Below, piece after piece: positions 44,830 through 55,541 of a stretch of 64,000 bases of DNA. Every line of letters starts with the position of its first letter. Position 1 is the stretch's first letter. The notes beneath the pieces are model-generated. The model was not told where the DNA came from and made no database searches. It saw only the letters and a list, made by a program, of their open reading frames with translations. The stretch lies in the NCBI GenBank assembly GCA_032871835.1, contig CM065299.1, positions 33,282,074 to 33,346,073 of the forward strand, read 5' to 3'. The position numbers and the translations under genes were made by a program. The stretch comes from Dipteronia dyeriana (Eukaryota > Streptophyta > Magnoliopsida > Sapindales > Sapindaceae).

Positions 44830-47180
44830 TGAAACAAATATTATGGTGTGTATAATATTAATCTAGAGTGGAGTGACCCAATTTTCGTTAATGTTCAATT
44901 AGACGAAAATACCCCTAACTAGTCACAATAATATCACAAGTGTAATAAGTGCGGAAATAATAAAGACACTTGAGATATACGTAGAAACCCTCCAAATGGG
45001 GAAAACCACGGGCTGTTAAGTGCACCACACTCGAACAACGAATCCACTGATGATAGAGGCGTTACAACCTACTCCCAGTATATAACCCACTACCACTACC
45101 TAATCCCGGTATTAAGCGGACCTAGGTCCAATTTGCTTATGTTTGAAGCAACCTACTCCCGGATGCTACTCAAAACTAACTTCTCAATGAAGAGATAAAC
45201 ACCCTATGTGAATATATGATGATATTCAAACAACAAACAACGCTAGGGTACCTTAAATGCTTATCTAGGGTAATGAGATGGCAATAAATGTAATCCTAGA
45301 TATCAAGAGCTAAATTACATGTCATAAAGCTTAGCTAAACATAGAACAATCAATCCTATGAAGCTATCATAAAAGCCAAATCAACACATGTTGTCATTAA
45401 GCATGGCAAGGACTATAATGCAATCACTAAATGCAATCAATGAGTCCTAAACAATATATAAATGCAAAGCATAGAGATTTAGCTAGAAGTTATCAATAAC
45501 AACAATCCTAGCTATCGCAAACAATCACAATGAATCAACAAATATGCTTACAATGTATTCAACATATACTTAGTATATATTCATGTGATTGAGACAAAGC
45601 ATTTGGCCACACAATAAATGCAAGTCTTAGACCAATCTCTATCAATAACAAACACAATTAGTTGTGTAGAGATTTTTGAACAAACTAATTATCACAAAAA
45701 CATCACATAAACATTCAAAAGCTTAACAAGTTGATTAATAAACAATCTATCAACCTTGTCAACAATGAATCACACAAGAATGTTTATGACCTAGCTTTTA
45801 GGCAAAAATGACCTAATCAATTAAGCTATCAAAATACAATCCCAATCATGTCATCATTCAACAAAAATATGCATTCAAAAATGATTTCTATAAATCCTAT
45901 GCAATAAAAACGAACTCTTGGAGTTTAAGAACAATAATCATAGATAAAAGTTTGTTCTTACTTACCAAGTCATGAATGATTAAGACCCATGTCTAAAGAT
46001 GATCAATAATGTATGAAGGATGATGGGTTTTGGGTTTGGAGAGTTAAAGAATAACTCTTGAAGCTTCTCTCTCTAAGAAAATACTTTCTCACTCTAAAAA
46101 ATGGTTTGGAAGCTCTGAAAAACGAGTGAAGAAAAAGATGACACATAAATATGAGCCCTAGGACAAAACTACATCATTTTGAAAGATACCCAAAAATTAC
46201 TCAGTGCGCTGGTTAGCTGCGCTGGTCGATAAGCGCCACACAAGCGCACACCTACTGTCCAAAGGGCGCTGGTGAGGGATCTTGTGGACCGGCACAGCCG
46301 CAACAGCCCTAGATTTGAGAGACCCAAAACATGATCAAACGACATCCAAACCTTTCGTATAATATACCGTTGGAAAGGTATGGAAGTATACTTTCTACTT
46401 CAATTTACAAAACAGGATTTGGATATCTGTAGAAAATGTTATGGTCATTTAAGTGACCAAAGGTCAGAAACAGACAACAACAGAGATGCCCTCTTTTTGT
46501 GGTCACTTTGGAGATTTCAAAACCAATCCAAACGGATATGAAATATTACGAATAATATACCGTTGGAAAGGTATGGCTGTGTAGTTTGTACAGAATGTTT
46601 CAAAACATATTTTGAGGCATTTTATAAAAGGTTATGGTCACAAGACCATGCAAAGGTCAGTTTTGAAAAACATTTAAATCTTTGAAATCCATATCTTGAA
46701 ACTAGACACCTTACTCTACATAACCAAACCAAGAGAAGAATACGACCTTTTCAAATGGTCACTCAATGCGCTAAGACAAGCACACCATCGTGCAAGCGCG
46801 AACAACACATAAAACCACACGATGAATGCACATAGACAACAGTGAAGCGCACATGCATAACAAATCAAATGCAAGTAAGTGTGTGTGAGCAACACATAAT
46901 GCATGTCAATACAAATACAAAGATGTGATCAATATAAACATGCAAGAATAGTTATCAAAATATGAATGCACACTCATATAAACACATAACATATACAAAT
47001 AAGAAATATGCATGAGTTGTGAGTGTGTGAAATTAAATCTCTTCAAAGCAAGTAAGCACAAGAAATATACCTTTGGTGCTTATTCTCTTAAGGTCTTGAG
47101 AGCCTAAGCTACCCTTACATAATACTCCAAAAATATGATTTGTTCACGAAATAATCCAATCAACAAATGAGGACTTTACA
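44830..47180 (-). repeat. Array LTR-A
   Basis: 2351 bp, plus-strand TGAAACAAATATTATGG ... GACTTTACA. Compared with LTR-B and LTR-C it lacks about 25-30 bases near 44878 (the gggtgaatagattttaatcaaatttt segment). The small hairpin-rich part lies at 45060-45180, near the end that adjoins the primer site in the other LTRs. Confidence 0.92.
46340..46670 (-). repeat. Diverged ~195-bp duplication inside array LTRs
   Basis: Two copies of tataccgttggaaaggtatgg (46363 and 46557) lie 194 bp apart, each followed about 75-90 bp later by gttatggtca...gaccaaaggtcag / gttatggtcacaagaccatgcaaaggtcag. The same pair occurs in LTR-B (51722 and, mutated, 51916) and LTR-C (57102 and 57293). Confidence 0.7.
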
Positions 47181-48405
47181 ATCTCCCCCTTTGGCTATTT
47201 CGTGACAAAACCACCGCTCACATTTATCCTCACAAAACAAAATAAAACTCTGAGAAGATATTCTACATTACAAAGAGATAAACATAAAAAAAACTTCAAA
47301 TCTTCAATCTCCTGTAGAACTATCAACCCTACACATAAAGCAAGCACAAATACACTATCCAACCAAGTTCATGTAAGAAGATCAAGTGAATATAAAACAA
47401 GAGCAATTGCATTCAATAATATGAGTATGACATCGTGAAATGCTCATGCAATGCTCCCCCTCAACTGGTTACTCCCCCTACATGTAATCTCCCCCTCAAA
47501 CAAGTAACACTCTCTTTAAAGTCAACACAATGCTACTCCCTTAATACCACAATGTTAGGTCAATGCTACTCCCCCTTTTTGTCATGAGATAGACAAAGAA
47601 GAAGTCCCCAACCGGGTCACCAAGGCAAAGAAAGCTAGGAGCATTCATGATTGTTACATAATTATATAAGCCACATTTATGCAACTATATTGATATGAGA
47701 GAAACAAGGAGATTTATTTAAAAGAAAATGTGTGAATCAAAAATGCTTTACATACAAGACATGTTGCATTTAAGTCAAAAAACAATGGTATTTGGAAAAG
47801 CAAATGACAAAGGTTTCCAATATAATTCAAACCAATTTCACCATTTGTCATGAGAGAAGCAAGGATATAGAGTTCTTATAGATATCAAGTTTTAAAGGCA
47901 CTATATCCAACTTTAAAAGCTAAACATGGCATGAGCAACTTTGCACCCTATTTGATTTTTCCGGGAGGATACTTGTATGATAATAGCCTTGTTCAACTAA
48001 TAAAGAAAGAGAGACATTGATACAACATTTGAGTCTTACTAGCTTTTTCACACAATATATTGCATTCAACAATTGCAATAATCAATTCATGCCTTATCAT
48101 TTTTCATTAGCATGTCATTAAAGAATCATCATGTCATGGAGATAATTATAGGTCATTCAATATGTACTTCCTATGTAGATCTCCTAGTCCAAAAAAGCAT
48201 GTTTGAACATAAATATGACATGGATTGTAATAAAAGCAAAGTTCACACTTATTGAAGAAAAGACAATATACTATAATAAGTGCAACCAAGCTACTCAAGC
48301 AATCAATAAAGGAGCATAATTATTTTCAAAGAAAAATTGCATGCAACAAGTATACAATAGCTCTCTTTGCTTGATTCCCCTTATGGGGTCAAAAACCATA
48401 ACTCA
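47181..48405 (-). other. Non-coding 3' internal region of array copy I, with polypurine repeats
   Basis: The main polypurine tract is at 47181-47192 (minus CCAAAGGGGGAGAT) beside LTR-A. Four more tracts of the same type follow at about 47454-47461, 47472-47479, 47487-47497 and 47568-47580 (plus strand ctccccct or cccccttttt). No ORF is supported. This resembles the region of element A at 2802-3193. Confidence 0.72.
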
Positions 48406-50043
48406 TCACTCCATGTGACAAATCCCAATAGATCTACTAAATCCATTGGACCTAGTTGAGCTTATGGGTGAAAACTTAGCAGAATGACAAGTGGGTTCAT
48501 CTTTTTTAATCCACTTAGGTGACACATTGTTATTCATAGTATTCACGATCATCATATTACTCCTAGGATCATTAACAATAGCTTGCCTAGGCAAATGCAT
48601 ATTGGCTCTACCCTTTTTTCTTTCAATCATGCTTTTAGTTCTACACATGTTAATGTACTTGAAGCAATTTGGTCTTAAGTGACCAATCATACCACAAAAA
48701 TGACAAGTAGGTACAAAATGAGAATTTATACCTTTGCATTGTGATCTCATCGATGCATCGCCATGTCGATGAGGTTGTCTTCAATGATGCAAAAGTTGGC
48801 TTTTTCATAGAGCTTGAGCCAATTGGTGGCACCTTTGTGGTCTAGCTTGTTGAGATGGATGAGCCGGTTGAACATGCTTTTTTGGTTGAGAAAGGCTTGG
48901 AAGTGGAGCTCTTGATTGTTGAGGTTTAGCCCCATTCTTTATTAGCCCCTTCACTTGGCCATTCTTGGATGTCTCTCCAAGATCAATCTTTCTCCTAGGT
49001 TGTTGTGGAGGTAAAGCTCTTTTCTTGCCTTGAGCTTGAGGTTGCATGACCTTGGCTTTCTTCAATTCTCCAAGGCACCTCATCTCATTCTCCTTGATGA
49101 TCTTCAAGGAATTGTCTTTGTTGGCAAGTTTATCCTTCATTGCCTTCATCCTTTGATGGCAATCACTAATCTCCTTCTCATACTTGGACACATCAACCAT
49201 GTCCATCTTCAAGGAGTTATCTAACTCGGTCCTTAGTTGAAGATTTTCTTTCTTCAACTTCTTGATTTCTCCGTTTTTCTTCTTCAAAGACATTTAAAGA
49301 CTTTTAATGAAGTCTTCGTAACCAAACTCTTCATCACTCAAGTTCTTGGATCTTGAACTTTCTTCATCAAAGCTTCTACCACTTGTACTCTCGTGGTAAT
49401 CATCATCTAAACTAGCTTCTTCAATGTCAACCTTGAGCGATGGGTGTATTATGGCCACTTTAGAGTTGTCATCGTGTAAAGCGTACACGACTATGTGACT
49501 CCTTTCATATCCATTAGAACCCGAAGAGCATTCTTCACTTTTACTAGAAGAGTAGGCCTTTGATTTGCCTCTTTGACTCTTGCTTTTTGAATTTCCACAA
49601 TCCGTGGAAATGTGCCAATAGCCGCCATAATCAAAATATTGAAGCTTGTTCTTCGAGGTACCCAAATTCTTGTCTTTTTCTTTCGTGGTACCTTCGTGGG
49701 TGATTCGTGGAATCTCCCAAGCTTCTCAAACATCTCGAGTGGATTGGATGAGTTTTGCTTGACTCTCATCCACTGCACGATATAAGGCACGAAGACCTTT
49801 TGAATTCCATTCGACAGCCTCGAGTTTGTCATTAGTCCACTTGGACTTGGGTTTAGGCATAGAAGCCCCATTCTCTTGTGTCTCTATGGGAGTTGAGTAT
49901 CTTTCTTCCACACACATCCACACATGCCCATCAACGTCACACAAAAAGAACTCCATCCTCACTTTACAAGAGGGGTAGTTATCCTTGGTGAGCGTAGGTG
50001 GTTCGGAGATCAACGCACCCTCAAGTCTCTCAAAATCACACAT
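48406..50043 (-). pseudogene. Gag of array copy I, broken by stops and a frameshift
   Basis: Sirevirus-like Gag. It starts MCDFERLEGALISEPP (50043) with YPSCKVRMEFFLCDVDGH and GLRALYRAVDES, typical of the copia Gag N-terminal domain, and runs to a TGA at 49726-49728 that is shared with copy II. The same frame continues as EAWEIPRITHEGTTK, then a first knuckle-like motif FDYGGYWHISTDC (first Cys lost), an acidic Ser-rich stretch and a Lys/Glu coiled coil (MSLKKKNGEIKKLKKE). A TAA at 49291-49293 occurs where copy II has CAA. After a basic Gln/Pro-rich part, a frameshift near 48780 leads to the second knuckle CHFCGMIGHLRPNC (48650-48700). It ends at 48406 with no protease motif. Confidence 0.87.
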
Positions 50044-50159
50044 ATTGTTTCGGGTAAAATGAGTGCAAATGAATGGAAAAGTATGAATGATCATAATCAC
50101 ACAAAATGCAACACACACCAAAATGAGCAAGGATCACATATGTATGTCTTGGAATCTGG

Positions 50160-50171
50160 TCTAATACCAAT
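50160..50171 (-). other. Primer binding site of array copy I
   Basis: Minus strand reads TTGGTATTAGAC, adjoining LTR-B; one base differs from copy II (TGGTATCAGAC). Confidence 0.85.
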
Positions 50172-52541
50172 TGAAACAAATATTATGGTGTGTATAATAT
50201 TAATCTAAAGGGGGTGAATAGATTTTAATCAAATTTTACCCAATTTTCTTTAATGGTCAATTAGACGAAAATACCCCTAACTAGTCACAACAATATCACA
50301 AGTTTAATAAGTGCGGAAATAATAAAGACACTTGAGATATACGTGGAAACCCTCTAAATGGGAAAAACCACGGGCTGTTAAGTGCGCCACACTCGAACAA
50401 CGAATCCACTGATGATAGAGGCGTTACTACCTACTCCCAGTATATAACCCATTACCACTACCTAATCCCGGTATTAAGCGGACCTAGTCCAATTTGCTTA
50501 CGCTTGAAGCAACCTACTCCCGGATGCAACGCAAGACTTACTTCTCAATGGAGTTAAACACCCTATGTGAATATAAGATGATATTCAAACAACAAACAAC
50601 GCTAGGGTACCTTATATGCTTATCTAGGGTAATGAGATGGCAATAAATGCAATCCAAGATATCAAGAGCTAAATGACATGTCACAAAGCTTAGCTAAATA
50701 TAGAACAATCAATCCTATGAAGCTATCATAAAAGCCAAATCAACACATGTTGTCAATAAGCATGGCAAGGACTATAATGCAATCACTAAATGCAATCAAT
50801 GATTCCTAAACAATATATAAATGCAAAGCATAGAGGTTTAGCTAGAAGTTATCAATAACAACAATCCTAGCTATCGCAAACAATCACAATGAATCAACAA
50901 ATATGCTTACAATGTATTCAACATATACTTAGTATATATTCATGTGATTGAGACAAAGCATTTGGCCACACAATAAATGCAAGTCTTAGACCAATCTCTA
51001 TCAATAACAAACTCAATTAGTTGTGTAGAGATTTTTGAACAAACTAATTATCACAAAAACATCACATAAACATTCAAAAGCTTAACAAGTTGATTAATGA
51101 ACAACCTATCAACCTTGTCAACAATGAATCACACAAGAATGTTTATGACCTAGCTTTTAGGCAAAAAAGACCTAATCAATTAAGCTATCAAAATACAATC
51201 CCAATCATGTCATCATTGAACAAAAATATGCATTCAAAAATGATTTCTATAAATCCTATGCAATAAAAACGAACTCTTAGAGTTAAAGAACAATAATCGT
51301 AGATAAAAGTTTGTTCTTACTTACCAAGTCATGAATGATGAAGACCCATGTCTAAAGATGATCAATAATGCATGAAGGATGATGGGTTTTGGGTTTGGAG
51401 AGTTAAAGAATAACTATTGAAGTTTCTCTCTCTAAGCAAATACTTTCTCACTCTAAAAAATGGTTTGGAAGCTCTGAAAAACGAGTGAGGAAAAAGATGA
51501 CACATAAATATGAGCCCTAGGACAAAACTACATCGTTTTGAAAAATACCCAAAAATTACTCAGTGCGCTGGTGAGCTGCGCTGGACGATAAGCGCTACAC
51601 CAGCGCACACCTACTGTCCAAAGGGCACTGGTGAGGGATCTTGTGGACCAGTGTAGCCGCAACAGCCCTAGATTTGAGAGACCCAAAACATGACCAAACG
51701 ACATCCAAACCATTCGTATAATATACCGTTGGAAAGGTATGGAAGTATACTTTCTACTACAATTTACAAAATATGATTTGGAGGTCTGTAGAAAATTTTA
51801 CGGTCATTTAGGTTACCAAAGGTCAGAAACAGACAACAACAGAGATGCCCTGTTTTTGTGGTCACTTTGGAGATTTCAAAACCAATCCAAGCGGATATGA
51901 AATATTACGAATAATATACAGTTGCAAAGGTATGGCTGTGTATTTTGTACAGAATGTTTCAAAACATATTTTGAGGCATTTTATAAAAGGTTATGGTCAC
52001 AAGACCATGCAAAGGTCAGTTTTGAAAAACATTTAAATCTTTGAAATCCATATTTTGAAACTAGACACCTTACTCCACATAACCAAACCAAGAGAAGAAT
52101 ACGACCTTCTCAAATGGTCACTCAATGTGCTAAGACAAGCACACCATCGTGCAAGCGCAAACAACACATAAAACCACACTATGAATGCACATAGACAACA
52201 GTGAAGCGCACATGCATAACAAATCAAATGCAAGTAAGTGTGTGTGTGAGCAACACATAATGCATGTCAATACAAATACAAAGATGTGATCAATATAAAC
52301 ATGCAAGAATAGTTATCAAAATATGAATTCACACTCATATAAACACATAACATATACAAATAAGAAATATGCATGAGTTGTGAGTGTGTGAAACTATATC
52401 TCTTCAAAGCAAGTAAGCACAAGAAATATACCTTTGGTGCTTATTCTCTTAAGGTCTTGAGAGCCTAAGCTACCCTTACATAATACTCCAAAAATATGAT
52501 TTGTTCACGAAATAAACCAATCAACAAATGAGGACTTTAAC
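50172..52541 (-). repeat. Array LTR-B (central)
   Basis: About 2370 bp, plus-strand TGAAACAAATATT ... GACTTTAAC. The last bases read ttaac where the other two LTRs have ttaca. It serves both as the 5' LTR of copy I and the 3' LTR of copy II. No duplication of target bases is seen at either of its borders. Confidence 0.9.
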
Positions 52542-53766
52542 ATCTTCCCCTTTTGCTATTTCGTGACAAAACCACCGCTCACATTGATCCTCACAAAACA
52601 AAATAAAACTCCGGGAAGATAATCTACATTACAAAGAGATAAACATAAAAAAAAACTTCAAATCTTCAATCTCCTGTAGAACTATCAACCCTACCCATAA
52701 AGCAAGCACAAATACACTATCCAACCAAGTGCATGTGAGAAGATCAAGTGAATATAAAACAAGAGCAATTGCATTCAATAATATGAGTATGACATCGTGA
52801 AATGCTCATGCAATGCTCCCCCTCAACGGGTTACTCCCCTTACATGTAATCTCCCCCTCAAACAAGTACTACTCCCTTTAAAGTCAACACAATGCTACTC
52901 CCTTAATACCACAATGTTAGGTCAATGCTACTCCCCCTTTTTGTCATGAGATAGACAAAGAAGAAGTCCCTAACCGGGTCACTCAAGGCAAAGAAAGCTA
53001 GGAGCATTCATGATTGTTACATAATTATATAAGCCACATTTATGCAACTCTATTAATAGGAGAGAAACAAGGAGATTTATTTAAAAGAAAATGTGTGAAT
53101 CCAAAATGCTTAACATACAAGACATGTTGCCTTTAAGTCAAAAAACAATGGTATTTGGCAAAGCAAATGACAAAGGTTTCCAATATAATTCAAACCAATT
53201 TCACCATTTGTCATGAGAGAAGCAAGGATATAGAGTTCTTATAGATATCAAGTTTTAAAGGCACTATATCCAACTTTAAAAGCTAAACATGGCATGAGCA
53301 ACTTTGCACCCTATTTGATTTTTCCGGGAGGATACTTGTATGATAATAGCCTTGTTCAACTAATAAAGAAAGAGAGACATTGATACATCATTTGAGTCTC
53401 ACTAGCTTTTTCACACAATATATTGCATTCAACAATTGCAATAATCAATTCAAGCCTTATCATTTTTCATTAGCATGTCATTAAAGAATCATCATGTCAT
53501 GGAGATAATTATAGGTCATTCAATATGTACTTCCTATGTAGATCTCCTAGTCCAAAAATGCATGTTTGAACATAAATATGACATGGATTGTAATAAAAGC
53601 AAAGTTCACACTTATTGAAGAAAATACAATATACTATAATAAGTGTAACCAAGCTACTCAAGCAATCAATAAAGGAGCATAATTATTTTCGAAGAAAAAT
53701 TGCATGCAACAAGTATACAACTCTCTTTGATTGAATTCCCCTTATGGAGTCAAAAACCATAACTCA
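52542..53766 (-). other. Non-coding 3' internal region of array copy II, with polypurine repeats
   Basis: Same plan as copy I. The main tract is mutated (plus atcttccccttttgc). Further tracts lie at about 52815-52822, 52833-52839, 52849-52857 and 52930-52942. No ORF is supported. Confidence 0.72.
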
Positions 53767-55413
53767 TCACTCCATGTGACAAATCCCAATAGATCTACTA
53801 AATCCATTGGACCTAGTTGAGCTTATGGGTGAAAACTTAGCACAATGACAAGTGGGTTCATCTTTTTTAATCCACTTAGGTGACACATTGTTATTCATAG
53901 TGGTCAAGATCATCATATTACTCCTAGGATCATTAACAATAGCTTTCCTAGGCAAATGCATATTGGCTCTACCCTTTTTTCTTTCAATCATGCTCTTAGT
54001 TCTACACATGTTAATGTACTTGAAGCAATTTGGTCTTAAGTGACCAATCATACCACAAAAATGACAAGTAGGTACAAAATGAGAATTTATACCTTTGCAT
54101 TGTGATCTCATCGATGCATCGCCATGTCGATGAGGTTATCTTTGGTGATGCACCAGTTGGCTTTTTCTTAGAGCTTGAGCCAATTGGTGGCACCTTTGTT
54201 GTCTAGCTTGTTGAGATGGATGAGCCGGTTGAACATGCCTTTTTGGTTGAGAAAGGCTTGGAAGTGGAGCTCTTGATTGTTGAGGTTTAGCTCCATTCTT
54301 TATTAGCCCCTTCACTTGGCCATTCTTGGATGTCTCTCCAAGATCAATCTTTCTCCTAGGATGTTGTGGAGGTAAAGCTCTTTTCTTGCCTTGAGCTTGA
54401 GGTTGCATGAACTTGGCTTTATTCAATTCTCCAAGGCACCTCATCTCATTCTCCTTGATGATCTTCAAGGAATTGTCTTTGTTAGCAAGTTCATCCTTCA
54501 TTGCCTTCATTGCCTTCATACTTTGATGGCAATCACCAATCTCCTTCTCATACATGGACACATCAACTATGTCCATCTTCAAGGAGTCATCTAACTCGGT
54601 CCTTAGTTGAAGATTTTCTTCCTTCAACTTCTTGATTTCTTCATTTTTCTTCTTCAAAGACATTTGAAGACTTTTAATGAAGTGTTCGTAACCAAACTCT
54701 TCATCACTCAAGTTCTTGGAGCTTGAACTTTCTTCATCAAAGCTTCTACCACTTGTACTCTCGTGGTAATCATCATCTAAACTAGCTTCTTCAATGTCAA
54801 CCTTGAGCGATGGGTGTATTATGGACGCTTTAGAGTTGTCATCGTGTAAAGCGTACACGACTATGTGACTTCTTTCATATCCCTTAGAACCCGAAGAGCA
54901 TTCTTCACTTTTACTAGAAGAGTAGGCCTTTGATTTGCCTCTTTGACTCTTGCTCTTTGAATTTCCACAATCCGTGGAAATGTGCCCATAGCCGCCATAA
55001 TCAAAATATTGAAGCTTGTTCTTCGAGGTACCCAAATTCTTGTCTTTTTCTTTCGTGGTACCTTCGTGGGTGATTCGTGGAATCTCCCAAGCTTCTCAAA
55101 CATCTCGAGTGGATTGGATGAGCTTTCCTTGACTCTCATCCACTGCACGATATAAGGCACGAAGACCTTTTGAATTAAATTCGACAACCTCGAGTTTGTC
55201 ATTAGTCCACTTGGACTTGGGTTTAGGCTTAGAAGCCCCATTCTCTTGTGTCTCTATGGGAGTTGAGTATCTTTCTTTCACACACATCCACACATGCTCA
55301 TCAACGTCACACAAAAAGAACTCCATCCTCACTTTACAAGAGGGGTAGTTATCCTTGGTGAGCGTAGGTGGTTCAGAGATCAACGCACCCTCAAGTCTCT
55401 CAAAATCACACAT
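53767..55413 (-). pseudogene. Gag of array copy II, less damaged than copy I
   Basis: Starts MCDFERLEGALISEPP at 55413 and meets a TGA at 55096-55098, the same position as in copy I. The frame is then open from 55095 to 54136, about 320 codons: EAWEIPRITHEGTTK, knuckle-like FDYGGYGHISTDC, acidic Ser-rich part, coiled coil (MSLKKKNEEIKKLKEENLQLRTE), and a basic Gln/Pro-rich part. Relative to copy I it has an extra Ala-Met-Lys from a 9-bp tandem duplication near 54505. A frameshift near 54125 precedes the second knuckle CHFCGMIGHLRPNC in 53767-54111. The end at 53767 has no protease motif. Confidence 0.88.
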
Positions 55414-55529
55414 AGTGTTTCAGGTAAAATGAGTGCAAATGAATGCAAATGTATGAATGATCATAATCACACAAAATGCAACACACACCAAAATGAGCAA
55501 GGATCACCTATGTATGTCTGGGAATCTGG

Positions 55530-55541
55530 TCTGATACCAAT
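55530..55541 (-). other. Primer binding site of array copy II
   Basis: Minus strand reads TTGGTATCAGAC next to LTR-C; nine or ten bases match the tRNA-iMet site. Confidence 0.88.

Noticed and set aside
46716..46904. Cys/Leu-rich hydrophobic frame resembling a membrane peptide, also at 52033-52233
   Set aside because: It is within array LTRs, arises from the reverse of CA- and GCA-rich LTR sequence, and is not kept in LTR-C.
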